Part shown: positions 27,873 to 38,728 of the stretch, piece after piece
Position numbering within the stretch: position 1 is the stretch's first letter
Layout of the letters: each line of letters begins with the position of its first letter
Assembly (NCBI RefSeq): GCF_015291705.1
Contig: NZ_CP030050.1
Span: forward strand, 310,001-374,000
Origin: Bradyrhizobium arachidis
GTDB taxonomy: Bacteria > Pseudomonadota > Alphaproteobacteria > Rhizobiales > Xanthobacteraceae
Length of the DNA stretch: 64,000 nucleotides
Direction: 5' to 3'
Notes under the pieces: model-generated
Told to the model about the DNA's origin: nothing
The model's input: only the letters and a program-made list of their open reading frames with translations
The model's database searches: none
Translations under genes and position numbers: made by a program

Positions 27873-28712
27873 ATGTTTGAAACAGGTCTGCTCAGGGACA
27901 AGCGCATCCTCGTCACCGGCGGCGGCTCGGGTCTTGGCGCCGCGATGGGGCGCCGCTTCCTCGCGCTCGGCGCCGAGCTCGTGATCTGCGGCCGCAAGCT
28001 CGACCGGCTCGAAGCAGCGGCGCGCGAGATGCGCGAACAGACCGGCAGCAAGGTCACGACGATCGCGTGCGACATTCGCGATGGCGCGGCGGTCGACGGC
28101 ATGATGGATCAGATCTGGCGCGAGGCGCCGCTCGACATCCTCGTCAACAATGCGGCGGCGACCTTCATCGCGCAGAGCGAGCATCTGTCGTTCCGCGCGG
28201 CGGACGCGATCTTGGCGCCGACGCTGCATGGCGCGATGTATTGTACGCTCGCCGCCGGCAAGCGCTGGATCGATAGCAAGCACAAGGGCGTCGTGCTCTC
28301 GATCCTCTCGACCTCGACCATCACCGGCCGCGCCTTCACCGTTCCTTCGGCGATGGCGAAGTCGGCGGTGCTGGCGATGACCAGAAGCCTCGCCGTGGAA
28401 TGGGGCCCGAAGGGCATCCGCACCGTCGCGATCGCGCCCGGCCCGTTCCCGACCGCCGGCGCATCCGGGCAGCTCCGCCCCGAGGGCCGCGACGAGGGCT
28501 GGACCGCGCGCAACCCGCTTGGCCGTACTGGCGAGCACGGCGAGCTTGCCGACCTCGCCAGCTTCCTGGTGTCGGACCGTGCTGGTTACATCAATGGCGA
28601 GATGGTGGTGATCGACGGCGGCGCGCATCTGCGCAGTTCTGGTGCCGAGGATTTGCTCGGCTGGAGCGATGCACAATGGGCCGCGCAGCGCGCCGCGCGA
28701 TCGAAGGAATGA
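27873..28712 (+). CDS. SDR of the 2,4-dienoyl-CoA reductase type
   Basis: A 279-residue NADPH-dependent reductase. Cofactor motif TGGGSGLGAAMGRRF, the NNAA variant of the NNAG motif, and the active-site segment VPSAMAKSAVLAMTRSLA. The usual catalytic Tyr of YxxxK is Ser here, with Lys kept. This is as in 2,4-dienoyl-CoA reductases of the DECR1/DECR2 type, whose PSAxAKAGVxAMxxSLAxEWG and PGP motifs it follows closely. Such enzymes reduce 2,4-dienoyl-CoA during beta-oxidation of unsaturated fatty acids. Length is normal. The start ATG at 27873 is set by the Rossmann motif. Confidence 0.86.
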   Translation: MFETGLLRDKRILVTGGGSGLGAAMGRRFLALGAELVICGRKLDRLEAAAREMREQTGSKVTTIACDIRDGAAVDGMMDQIWREAPLDILVNNAAATFIAQSEHLSFRAADAILAPTLHGAMYCTLAAGKRWIDSKHKGVVLSILSTSTITGRAFTVPSAMAKSAVLAMTRSLAVEWGPKGIRTVAIAPGPFPTAGASGQLRPEGRDEGWTARNPLGRTGEHGELADLASFLVSDRAGYINGEMVVIDGGAHLRSSGAEDLLGWSDAQWAAQRAARSKE

Positions 28713-28818
28713 CCGGCTAACTGCCTTCCCAAACAGGGCTTTCCCGGCTATCCCTGCGCCGGGGACAACGCGCGGCCGGGCCATCTTCCAGTCACAATAT
28801 TGAGGGAACCACTCCAGC

Positions 28819-29463
28819 ATGTGGCGGGTGCTGATTTTAGCTTTGATGACTGGCGTAGCGGCGTGGGGACTCACTGGGTCCGCACGGGCGCAGACGGCGC
28901 AACCGGCGTCCAAGCCGGCATCGGCTGCACCGAAAGCGGCTGCGCCGGCCGCAAAGACGGCGGCAAAGCCCGAGAGCAAACCCGTGGCCCCGCCCGCTGC
29001 GGTTGCCGGCGGCGCGGAGCCGACGCTGATCGGCCAGTTCGGCACTTGGGGCGCCTATTCGGCGACGCCCAACGGCAAGAAGGTCTGCTTCGCGTTGGCA
29101 AAGCCCTCGTCGTCGAAGACCAATCCGCCGAACAGGCCGCGCGATCCCGCCTATGCCTTCGTCTCGACCCGGCCGGCGGAGAAGGTGAACAACGAAGTCT
29201 CGGTCATGATCGGCTACGCGCTGAAGCCGGGCTCGGAATCGACCGTCGAGGTCGGTGGCGCCGCGTTTGCGATGTACACGCAGGGCGACGGCCTCTGGAT
29301 CAAGAACGCGGCCGAGGAAGAGCGGATGGTGGAAGCCATGCGCAAATCCGCCGATCTCGTGGTCAAGGGTGTCTCGGCCAAGGGGACGGAGACGACCGAC
29401 ACCTTCTCGCTGAAGGGCCTCGCCCAGGCGCTCGACAAGATCGCCCAGGATTGTAGGCGGTAA
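28819..29463 (+). CDS. Invasion-associated locus B (IalB) family protein
   Basis: A 214-residue exported protein. An N-terminal signal peptide (LILALMTGVAAWGLTGSARA) is followed by an alanine/proline/lysine-rich linker (about residues 25-65). The globular IalB-like domain begins at GQFGTWGAYSATPNGKKVCFALAKP, continues with PAEKVNNEVSVMIGY, and ends with a Cys (IAQDCRR). IalB proteins are periplasmic or surface proteins first studied in Bartonella and common in Rhizobiales; function here is not known. Its stop is at the edge of the palindrome TAACGCCTAGGCGTTA. Confidence 0.88.
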   Translation: MWRVLILALMTGVAAWGLTGSARAQTAQPASKPASAAPKAAAPAAKTAAKPESKPVAPPAAVAGGAEPTLIGQFGTWGAYSATPNGKKVCFALAKPSSSKTNPPNRPRDPAYAFVSTRPAEKVNNEVSVMIGYALKPGSESTVEVGGAAFAMYTQGDGLWIKNAAEEERMVEAMRKSADLVVKGVSAKGTETTDTFSLKGLAQALDKIAQDCRR

Positions 29464-29476
29464 CGCCTAGGCGTTA
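29461..29476. repeat. Perfect 16-base palindrome at the IalB gene stop
   Basis: TAACGCCTAGGCGTTA is self-complementary over 16 bases and includes the TAA stop codon. No U-tract follows, so it is not a standard terminator; it may be a binding site or chance. Confidence 0.5.
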
Positions 29477-29544
29477 AGGCTGAGGCGATAAGGTCGCAAT
29501 CGGGTGTTCCGGTTGCTATATAGGGACGGTTCCAGATTTTTCTT

Positions 29545-29630
29545 CCGTCATTCCGCGGCGATGCGAAGCATCGAACCCGGAATCTCGAGGTTCCGGGTCT
29601 GGTCCTTCGGACCATCCCGGAACGACCAAA
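29545..29630. repeat. Palindromic repeat (CGTCATTCCGCGG ... CCATCCCGGAACGACC)
   Basis: Imperfect palindrome with inner hairpin CCCGGAATCTCGAGGTTCCG, nearly identical to the inner hairpin of the element at 21.5 kb. It ends 15 bases before the rlmN start codon. Confidence 0.7.
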
Positions 29631-29645
29631 CCATCAGGTCCATAG

Positions 29646-30848
29646 ATGCAACCGACTGCCGAGCCGCACAACGCAACATTGGTGGAGAAGACTCCACTCG
29701 AAACCTATGTGCCGCCGGCAAAACCGTCGCTGATCGGTCTGTCGCGCAGCGAGCTTGCCGATCGCCTCGGCGAGATCGGCGTCGCACCTGCCCAGCGCAA
29801 GATGCGCGTGCAGCAGCTCTGGCACTGGCTCTACTTCCGCGGCGCCCAGAGCTTCGACGACATGACCTCGATCTCGAAGGGCATCCGCGCCGAGCTCGCC
29901 CAGCATTTCACTGTCGACCGGCCCGAAGTCGTGGCCGAGCAGATCTCCAATGACGGCACCCGCAAATGGCTGCTGCGCCTGCCGAGCGGCGACAATGTCG
30001 AGAAGGCGCATGAAGTCGAGTGCGTCTACATCCCCGAGACCGATCGCGGCACGCTCTGCGTCTCCTCTCAGGTCGGCTGCACGCTGAACTGCGCGTTCTG
30101 CCACACCGGCACGCAGCGCCTCGTGCGCAATCTCACTGCGGGCGAGATCGTCGGCCAGGTGATGGTCGCGCGCGATCGCCTGAATGATTGGGCCGATCGC
30201 GAGGACGGCACGCGCCGCGTCACCAACATCGTGATGATGGGCATGGGCGAGCCGCTCTACAATTTCGACGCCGTGCGCGATGCGCTTCTCATCGTCGGCG
30301 ACAATGAAGGCATCGGCATCTCCCGCCGCCGCATCACGCTGTCGACCTCGGGCGTGGTGCCGAACATCGTGCGCGCCGGCGAGGAGATTGGCGTCATGCT
30401 CGCGATCTCGCTGCATGCGGTGCGCGACGAATTGCGCAACGAGCTCGTGCCGCTCAATCGCAAATATCCGATCAAGGAGCTGCTGCAGGCCTGCCGCGAC
30501 TATCCCGGCGCCTCGAACGCGCGCCGCATCACCTTCGAATATGTGATGCTCAAGGGCGTCAACGATTCGCTCGACGATGCGAAATTGCTGGTGAAGATGC
30601 TCAAGGGCATCCCGGCCAAGATCAACCTGATCCCGTTCAATCCCTGGCCGGGTACGGCCTATGAATGCTCGGACTGGGACCAGATCGAGAAATTCTCCGA
30701 ATACATCTTCAATGCCGGCTATTCATCGCCGGTGCGCACCCCGCGCGGCCGCGACATCCTCGCCGCGTGCGGTCAGCTCAAGTCGGAGACCGAAAAGCTC
30801 TCGGCCCGCGAGCGCCAGGCGCTGCGCGCCATGGCAATGACGGATTAG
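29646..30848 (+). CDS. rlmN: 23S rRNA (adenine2503-C2)-methyltransferase RlmN
   Basis: A 400-residue radical SAM methyltransferase that methylates A2503 of 23S rRNA and A37 of some tRNAs. The CxxxCxxC cluster is CTLNCAFC (Cys145, 149, 152). The two Cys needed for the methyl-transfer mechanism correspond to Cys126 (EVECVYIP) and Cys375 (ILAACGQL). The N-terminal helical RNA-binding part has [13 protein letters not shown]. The two small membrane protein genes follow, the first only 2 bases after the stop. Confidence 0.97.
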   Translation: MQPTAEPHNATLVEKTPLETYVPPAKPSLIGLSRSELADRLGEIGVAPAQRKMRVQQLWHWLYFRGAQSFDDMTSISKGIRAELAQHFTVDRPEVVAEQISNDGTRKWLLRLPSGDNVEKAHEVECVYIPETDRGTLCVSSQVGCTLNCAFCHTGTQRLVRNLTAGEIVGQVMVARDRLNDWADREDGTRRVTNIVMMGMGEPLYNFDAVRDALLIVGDNEGIGISRRRITLSTSGVVPNIVRAGEEIGVMLAISLHAVRDELRNELVPLNRKYPIKELLQACRDYPGASNARRITFEYVMLKGVNDSLDDAKLLVKMLKGIPAKINLIPFNPWPGTAYECSDWDQIEKFSEYIFNAGYSSPVRTPRGRDILAACGQLKSETEKLSARERQALRAMAMTD

Positions 30849-30850
30849 CG

Positions 30851-31330
30851 ATGGCGCTGATCCGACGCTTGCCGGTCATCGTGCTCGCGTTTCTGGCTGC
30901 TTGTCTGATCGCGGAGGCGTTCTACGTCATCGTGGTGGTGGAATATGAAGCTCTTCTGGCGTTTGGAAGGCTCGCACATCTGCACTTTCTCATCGGTGTG
31001 ACCGTACTGTTTGGCCTCGGTTTCAAGGTGCTATGTTGCGCGACCGTGTTGCCGGCAAGCGTCGCAATAGCGATCACGGAACTGACGGATCGCCGCGCCT
31101 TATGGGTCTATCTCGTTGCGGGCGCGGCGACAGCTCTTGTCTGCTATCTGGTGGTCGCTCCGTTTGAGGAGACACTCATCCCGGCTGGGCACAACACGCC
31201 AAGACTTGTTAGGCCCTACCCCATTTCGATTGTCGCCGCCGGGATCGTCGCGGGCGCTGCCTATTGGTTGATTGCAGGTCGCACCGCCGGCGTCTGGCGC
31301 AAGATGAGACCGGCGGAACTGGCGAGCTGA
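30851..31330 (+). CDS. Small polytopic membrane protein, paralogue of the next gene
   Basis: A 159-residue protein with four hydrophobic segments (about residues 8-30, 45-70, 85-103 and 122-145). It is not recognised. The start ATG lies 2 bases after the rlmN stop, so it is probably co-transcribed with it. The opening MALIRRLPVIVLAFLAACL and the ending ISIVAAGIVAGAAYWLIAGR parallel the next protein (MALIGRLIVIFIGFLAACF; AGIVAGVVYWLIAGR), showing a tandem duplication. Confidence 0.75.
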   Translation: MALIRRLPVIVLAFLAACLIAEAFYVIVVVEYEALLAFGRLAHLHFLIGVTVLFGLGFKVLCCATVLPASVAIAITELTDRRALWVYLVAGAATALVCYLVVAPFEETLIPAGHNTPRLVRPYPISIVAAGIVAGAAYWLIAGRTAGVWRKMRPAELAS

Positions 31331-31351
31331 GGCCGCAAGGACAGATTCTTC

Positions 31352-31846
31352 ATGGCACTGATCGGCCGCCTCATCGTCATCTTCATCGGCTTTCTTGCCG
31401 CCTGCTTCGTCGGTGGGATGATCGTCGTCATTGCGCTGCTGTTTCCGGAGTTCGCCGATCTCGGCGCGGGCCCCGTCGATCAGGGTGCGATCGACATCCT
31501 GCTCGGCTTCGGCTTCATCTTCGTCTCGGGCTTTGCGCTGGTGCCGGCGGCGGTGATCGTCGCGGTCACTGAAGCACTCTATATCCGCAGCGCTCTCGCT
31601 TATGCCGTCGGCGGCGGTCTCGTCGGGCTCGCCTGCTATCTCGGTCTCGTTCCCTTCCACCCCGACACCTTGCAGTTCGAGGGCATCGTGCGGCGGCATC
31701 TGGAGATCATGACCGGCGCGGGCATCGTTGCCGGCGTGGTCTACTGGCTGATTGCCGGCCGCAATGCCGGCGCCTGGCGTATCCCGGCGCCCCCGCACAA
31801 GCCGCCCCCGCCGCTGCCGTCGAATTCGAGGCCGGATGTGCGGTGA
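31352..31846 (+). CDS. Small polytopic membrane protein, second tandem paralogue
   Basis: A 164-residue protein with four hydrophobic segments and a proline-rich, charged C-terminal tail (PAPPHKPPPPLPSN). It resembles the preceding protein over most of its length. This is the better conserved copy in appearance, with the PFHPDTLQFEGIVRRHLE loop before the last helix. It follows the first copy after 21 bases. Function unknown. Beyond its stop the IS110-targeted repeat begins. Confidence 0.78.
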   Translation: MALIGRLIVIFIGFLAACFVGGMIVVIALLFPEFADLGAGPVDQGAIDILLGFGFIFVSGFALVPAAVIVAVTEALYIRSALAYAVGGGLVGLACYLGLVPFHPDTLQFEGIVRRHLEIMTGAGIVAGVVYWLIAGRNAGAWRIPAPPHKPPPPLPSNSRPDVR

Positions 31847-31895
31847 AGGCACGTGCGTCGTTCGACCGGATGCGAAGCAATTTGCCACACACTCG

Positions 31896-31999
31896 GTGTC
31901 GTCCCCGCGAACGCGGGGACCCATAACCCCAGGGAGGAGTTTGGCGCAAACTGGTAACTGCGAGTCTTCGCCAAACACCTCCCTGTGGTTATGGGTCCC
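31896..31999. repeat. Left part of a long palindromic repeat split by the IS110 element
   Basis: GTGTCGTCCCCGCGAACGCG, then CCATAACCCCAGGGAGGAG, CTGGTAACTGCGAGTC, and CTGTGGTTATGGGTCCC up to the IS boundary. An intact homologue is at 39623-39766 (shared ACTGGTAACT, GGGAGGAGT, CTATGGGTCCC). The missing right arm lies beyond the IS at 33106-33137, and joining them restores the palindrome. Confidence 0.85.
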
Positions 32000-32028
32000 T
32001 GTGTCTTGGAAGTCTGTCAGGATGGGTT

Positions 32029-33099
<1,071 letters not shown>

Positions 33100-33105
33100 C
33101 AGTTG

Positions 33106-33137
33106 CCGGATCTGCGCTTCGCTTGTCCGGGACGACG
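33106..33137. repeat. Right part of the palindromic repeat interrupted by IS110
   Basis: CCGGATCTGCGCTTCGCTTG then TCCGGGACGACG. Together with the left part ending GGGTCCC it gives a GTCCCGGA...TCCGGGAC hairpin like the one at 39736-39766. Confidence 0.8.
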
Positions 33138-33218
33138 TCGTGGAAGCAGCTCATTGCTGGTTGCAACGGCTGGAATCCAGGGTTTCCATCCCCGTCCCAC
33201 TCCGCTAAACCGCGCGCC

Positions 33219-33995
33219 ATGAACCGGACTGGACTTTTCATCGCCCTGGTGCTGTGGCTCGTGATCGGCGTGGTTTTCGGCCTCTATCCCGAGCTCGATC
33301 TCAAGCTCGCGTCGCTGTTCTTCGACCCCGAGACCAAGACGTTTCCGCTCAAGCTGAACGAGTGGGCCGGCATCGCGCGTGATGCTGCGATGTGGATCGC
33401 CTGGGCGTTCGCGCTGCCGTCACTGGTCGCGCTCGTGGTCAAGATGATCAGGCCCGACCGGCCGCTGCTGGTGTCGGGGCGCGCGATCATCTTCCTGCTC
33501 GTGACGTTGACGCTGTCGGCCGGCGTCCTCACCAATCTCACTTTCAAGACCTATTGGGGCCGGCCGCGCCCGGTGGTCGTAACCGAGTTTGCCGGCGATC
33601 AGCAATTCGTGCCGTGGTGGGATCCGCGCGGCGATTGCACGCGCAATTGCTCGTTCTTCTCCGGCGAAGGCGCGACCGCGTTCTGGACGCTGGCGCCCGC
33701 CGCACTGGCGCCGCCGGCCTGGCGGCCGCTCGCCTATACCGGCGCGGTCATCTTCGGCCTTGTCACCAGCGGCCTGCGGATGGCCTTCGGCGGTCACTTC
33801 TTCACCGACGTCTCGATCGCCGGCCTCGTCACCTTCGTCGTGATCTGGCTTTTCTACGGACTGATCTACCGCTGGCCGCGGACGCGGTTCTCGGACGCGG
33901 CGGTCGATGCCGCCCTGACCCGGCTGAACATGCCTGCCTACCGGCTCCGCCAGCGCCTGTTCGGCCGCAGGACAGGCCCCGAGCCCTCGGTCTAA
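33219..33995 (+). CDS. PAP2 family lipid phosphatase, lipid A phosphatase type
   Basis: A 258-residue inner-membrane phosphatase with six predicted helices. The three PAP2 catalytic motifs are KTYWGRPRP (KX6RP), CSFFSGEGA in place of the usual PSGH, and RMAFGGHFFTD (RX5HX3D). The SGE variant of motif 2, with a Cys-rich acidic loop before it (DPRGDCTRNC), matches my memory of LpxE/LpxF-like lipid A phosphatases in rhizobia. Bradyrhizobium lipid A lacks phosphate, which would fit (established for the genus; link to this gene is inference). The start ATG at 33219 is the first that gives a membrane helix at residues 4-24. Confidence 0.8.
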   Translation: MNRTGLFIALVLWLVIGVVFGLYPELDLKLASLFFDPETKTFPLKLNEWAGIARDAAMWIAWAFALPSLVALVVKMIRPDRPLLVSGRAIIFLLVTLTLSAGVLTNLTFKTYWGRPRPVVVTEFAGDQQFVPWWDPRGDCTRNCSFFSGEGATAFWTLAPAALAPPAWRPLAYTGAVIFGLVTSGLRMAFGGHFFTDVSIAGLVTFVVIWLFYGLIYRWPRTRFSDAAVDAALTRLNMPAYRLRQRLFGRRTGPEPSV

Positions 33996-34071
33996 GCCAT
34001 TAAATGCGTGCCCAGCCCTGCGAAATTTGATATTCGCGCGGTCAAACCACGCCCTGACACCAGCCCTTTGA

Positions 34072-35427
<1,356 letters not shown>

Positions 35428-35439
35428 AGTCGCCGCTCT

Positions 35440-35530
35440 CGTAGGGTGGGCAAAGCGTAGCGTGCCCACCACCTTTCCACGAAGGCAGTGATGGTGGGCA
35501 CGGCGCGTGCGCGCCTTTGCCCACCCTACG
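35440..35530. repeat. CGTAGGGTGGGCAAAG palindromic repeat, copy A
   Basis: Arms CGTAGGGTGGGCAAAGCG and CGCCTTTGCCCACCCTACG with inner GTGCCCACC / GGTGGGCACG. Starts 12 bases after the argG stop. One of four copies in the window. Confidence 0.88.
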
Positions 35531-35575
35531 AGTTCGCACCCGTGTCACCAGGCCGCGCGTAATCGCCCAAAACAA

Positions 35576-35603
35576 AAATGGCCGGGATCGCTCCCGGCCA
35601 TTT
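35576..35603 (-). terminator. Rho-independent terminator of the OmpA-like gene
   Basis: Stem AAATGGCCGGGA/TCCCGGCCATTT with a 4-base loop, followed on the minus strand by a T-rich run (TTGTTTT after the arm). It lies 16 bases after the stop of the minus-strand OmpA gene. It could also stop argG read-through. Confidence 0.82.
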
Positions 35604-35619
35604 GCGTTTGTTGGTGCCG

Positions 35620-37806
35620 TTACCGCGGCGGCGCGGTGCCGGGCGGGGGCGGCGGCAGCGAGGCCTGGCCGCCGTTGAGCAGCGGCGTGATGTTGCGGAT
35701 GGTGACCCGCCGGTTGATCACGCTCGGCCCTTGCGTCTGCTCCTTCAGATATTGCTCGCCATAACCCTGCGACGTCAGGTTCTCGGCGGGCACGCCGAAC
35801 TGCTGCGTCAGCAATTCGGCCGCGGCCTGCGCGCGGCGGTCCGACAATGACAGATTGTCTACCTCGTTGCCGACCGCGTCGGTGTGTCCCTCGATCAGGA
35901 ACACCTCGCGCGGGTTGCGCTGGATCGCCTGGTTGAGACCGTCGGCGATCACCTGAAGCCGGGCCGCCTGGTCCGGCGGGATGGTCCACGATCCCGTCTC
36001 GAAGTTGATCGAGTTGACGTCGATGCTCGGCATCTGCATGCGAACATTGGGGCTGTAGCGGATTTCGTCGAGCGAGTAGCGCCGATCGATCCGCTGCACA
36101 GGCGGTGCAACCATGGTCTGGTAGATCACGTCCGGCGACGCTTCCTGGGCGTCGACGATGTAGCGATCATAGGGAATGTTCACGACCGGCGGCGGCACGT
36201 CGACATAGAAGCCGCCGACTGCCCGCGGATCGCGGTAGGTGTTGTCGATGATGATGATCTCGCGCCCGCCGGGGTCCCTGCGGATTCGCCGCCGCAGCGA
36301 GCCGTCCGCACCGACCACGGTGATCACCTCGCTGCCGTCGGGACGGACCACGACGGTGCGGGTTTCGCCGCCTTCGTTGAAGGTGCGGATGTCGCGGGCG
36401 CCATAGCGGAAGCGATAGAGATCGTTGCCGCGGACATAGGCCTGCCCGCCTGGATCGCGGATGATGATGCGGTCCGGCTCGGTGTAGACGGTGCGGCCGC
36501 CCTCGACGACCTCCTGTCGCTGGTTATGCATGTCGGCGATGGTGGCGCCGATGACCGCACCGGCCACCACGCCTGCACCGATCGCGAGCGGCGTCAGGTC
36601 ACGCTGCTGCGGACGCGGCGGCGGCGGCAGCGGTGCTGCAACCGTCGGCGCGGCCTGGAAGGCCGGAGCGACCGTCGGCGGGCGGTATTGGGCCCGGTTG
36701 GGCGGAGGCGTTGCAGCCGCGGAGCCGGGGACGACCGTCGGAGCTGCAGCGCCTGCGGGCGCCGCGGGCCGGGGCGGGAGACCGCCGGCCTGGGGCGGCG
36801 CAGCCGGAGCTCCGGCCGCGGGCGCGCCAGCGGGAGGCGTTCCACCCTGTTGGCCGGGCGTCGGCGTCGCCGTCGGGGCTGGAGCAGCGCCAGGCGCTGG
36901 CGTCGTCGCACCGGGAGCCGGCGCCGCCGCACCCGGACGTCCGGGCGGCGGGGTCGGAGTGCCAGTGGGAGCCGGCGTGGCCGTGGCCCCCGGAGCCGGC
37001 GATCCCGCAGCCGGCGGCGCACCCGGGCGTCCGCCGCCGGGCGGCGGTCCGCCGGGACGGCCCGCTGGCGGCGCGCCAGGCGTGCTGCCCGGAGCGGGCG
37101 TTGCGGTCGGCGCAGGCGTTGTCGCCGGAGCGGGCGTCGCTGTCGGAGCGGGAGTCGTTGCCGGCGCGGGCGCGCCAGGACGGGCCGCAGGCGCAGCCGC
37201 CGCAGGCGGGGTCGCGGGTGTCGGCGTTGCCGCCGGTGCAGGTGCGGGACGCGCTCCAGCCGGAGGCGGCGGAGGCGTCGGGGTCGGACGTGCTGCGGGC
37301 GGCGTGGCAGTCGGAGCATGCTGCTGCGGAGCCGCGGCAGGCGGCGGCGCTGGCGGCGTCGGCGCCGGACGAGCAGCAGGCGGTGCCGGAGGCGGCGGTG
37401 TCGGGGCGTGCTGCTGTGGAGCCGCGGCCGGAGGCGGCGCTGAAGGCTGCTTCGGAGCGGCAGGCGGCGGGGGCGGCGGCGGAGCAGCCGGACGGGCCGC
37501 AGGCGGAGGCGGTGGCGGCGGAGGCGCTGCAGGGCGTGGCGGTGCGGCAGCCGGCGGCGGCGCGGCGGGCGGGTGAGGCGGTGCAGCAGCGGGCGGCGGT
37601 GCAGCCGGGCGCGCGGGCGCTGCAGGCGGCGCAGCCCCTGGCGGTGCCTTCGGCGGCTGCTTCGGTTTTCCGTCAGGGCCCGTTTCTTGAGTCTGGGCCT
37701 GCGCGACCACGAGCGGCGAAGCGCTTTGCGCATGCGATGCGGAGCTTGCCAATTGCATCGCGGTCAGAGCCGTGGTCGCAAGCAGCACGAAACGAAGGTT
37801 GGTCAT
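35620..37806 (-). CDS. OmpA family protein with a very long proline/alanine-rich linker
   Basis: A 728-residue exported protein. Signal peptide at the N-terminus (LLATTALTAMQLASSASHA). Residues about 40-390 are almost only Pro, Ala, Gly and Thr. A glycine-zipper type helix (LAIGAGVVAGAVIGATIAD) follows. The next part carries repeated acidic strands (TVYTEPDRIIIRDPGG and similar). The C-terminal OmpA domain (about 600-720) has VFLIEGHTDAVGNEVDNLSLSDRRA for peptidoglycan binding. It probably anchors the outer membrane to the cell wall across the periplasm, with the linker spanning the gap (inference). Confidence 0.86.
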   Translation of the reverse strand: MTNLRFVLLATTALTAMQLASSASHAQSASPLVVAQAQTQETGPDGKPKQPPKAPPGAAPPAAPARPAAPPPAAAPPHPPAAPPPAAAPPRPAAPPPPPPPPAARPAAPPPPPPPAAPKQPSAPPPAAAPQQHAPTPPPPAPPAARPAPTPPAPPPAAAPQQHAPTATPPAARPTPTPPPPPAGARPAPAPAATPTPATPPAAAAPAARPGAPAPATTPAPTATPAPATTPAPTATPAPGSTPGAPPAGRPGGPPPGGGRPGAPPAAGSPAPGATATPAPTGTPTPPPGRPGAAAPAPGATTPAPGAAPAPTATPTPGQQGGTPPAGAPAAGAPAAPPQAGGLPPRPAAPAGAAAPTVVPGSAAATPPPNRAQYRPPTVAPAFQAAPTVAAPLPPPPRPQQRDLTPLAIGAGVVAGAVIGATIADMHNQRQEVVEGGRTVYTEPDRIIIRDPGGQAYVRGNDLYRFRYGARDIRTFNEGGETRTVVVRPDGSEVITVVGADGSLRRRIRRDPGGREIIIIDNTYRDPRAVGGFYVDVPPPVVNIPYDRYIVDAQEASPDVIYQTMVAPPVQRIDRRYSLDEIRYSPNVRMQMPSIDVNSINFETGSWTIPPDQAARLQVIADGLNQAIQRNPREVFLIEGHTDAVGNEVDNLSLSDRRAQAAAELLTQQFGVPAENLTSQGYGEQYLKEQTQGPSVINRRVTIRNITPLLNGGQASLPPPPPGTAPPR

Positions 37807-38002
37807 ATGGTGAACTTCCCCGGAAGGTTCTTTGACGAAGTGTTGGGATGAACAGCTACGCGTTAGGCCGGATTGTGGCGAGCGAAGCAGTCGCGGGCCG
37901 ATTTATTTCTGCATGTAAATCACGTCACTATAGCGACGTTCATTGCGCATTCAGACGCTGGTTGCAATCGCCTCACATGTGATGGTTCGTCTCATGTGAT
38001 GG

Positions 38003-38248
38003 TCACGGCGAAGTTGCGTCCGTCGCAGGATTCGGTGTGAGCGGTCCGTTCGGTCCGCGTGGTGGAATCTCTTCAGGGACGCGGCCCGGCAGTTCGTCGG
38101 GCCGCGGTGATTCGCCGGGCTCGCGCACCGGCGGCGTGATTTCGGGCTGCGGATTGCCCGGCGGAATTCCTGGCGGCGGCTCACTCGGAGTGCCCGGTGT
38201 CGACGGCGGAATCTCGGGCGGCTCGATCGGCATCAGCATCATCGACAT
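38003..38248 (-). CDS. Small proline/glutamate-rich hypothetical protein
   Basis: An 81-residue frame, 30% proline (for example PGTPSEPPPGIPPGNPQPE). It resembles short Pro-rich proteins that I recall as conserved in Rhizobiales, with the pattern PPREPGE...ELPGRVPEEIPPRGP. The ATG cluster at the start (MSMMLMPI) has no good ribosome site, and a glycine-rich frame is open on the other strand, so codon composition could produce both. Accepted with caution. The 196 bases before the OmpA gene start (37807-38002) hold nothing recognisable. Confidence 0.5.
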   Translation of the reverse strand: MSMMLMPIEPPEIPPSTPGTPSEPPPGIPPGNPQPEITPPVREPGESPRPDELPGRVPEEIPPRGPNGPLTPNPATDATSP

Positions 38249-38316
38249 CAGTTGTCAGGAGAACGACAACGATGATGGCGCGCCGATGTTCCTTGTCGCG
38301 GCGTCTCGGAACCCGC

Positions 38317-38703
38317 CTATTCCGGCGCGTGACAGACCGCTTCGATGTTGTGGCCGTCAGGATCGAGCACGAACGCGCCATAGTAATTCGCATGGTAATG
38401 CGGACGGATGCCGGGCGGACCGTTGTCGCGGCCGCCGGCGGCCATCGCGGCCTTGTAGAAGGCGTCGACCGTCGCACGGTCTTTCGCCGCGATGGCGACA
38501 TGCAGCGGCTTGTTCATCGCGCCTTCGGCACCGAACCAGAAGTCCGGCTTGCCGTTCGCGCCGAAGCCGGCTGCTGCGGCGTGTCCGGTCTGCTCTGCCG
38601 TGACCTCCATGATCAGGCTGTAGCCCAGCGGCGCCAGCGCCCTGGCGTAGAACGCCTTCGCGCGCTCATAGTCGGAGACGGAGAAACCCAGATGGTCGAT
38701 CAT
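38317..38703 (-). CDS. VOC family (glyoxalase/dioxygenase-like) protein
   Basis: A 128-residue protein with the vicinal-oxygen-chelate fold. The start MIDHLGFSVSDYERAKAFY has the first metal-ligand type His, PLHVAIAAKDR the second, and FVLDPDGHNIEAVCH the Glu. These are the three metal ligands of VOC enzymes. The GGAGGTTACG ribosome site fixes the start at 38703. The substrate is unknown; proteins of this subgroup are often annotated as lactoylglutathione-lyase-like. FkbM methyltransferase lies 25 bases upstream on the same strand. Confidence 0.88.
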   Translation of the reverse strand: MIDHLGFSVSDYERAKAFYARALAPLGYSLIMEVTAEQTGHAAAAGFGANGKPDFWFGAEGAMNKPLHVAIAAKDRATVDAFYKAAMAAGGRDNGPPGIRPHYHANYYGAFVLDPDGHNIEAVCHAPE

Positions 38704-38728
38704 CGTAACCTCCGTTTGTTGGTCCTCG

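Noticed and set aside
36491..37576. Large glycine/alanine frame opposite the OmpA linker
   Set aside because: It mirrors the Pro/Ala-rich codons (GCC, CCG) of the real gene and lacks a ribosome site or domain; a composition artefact.
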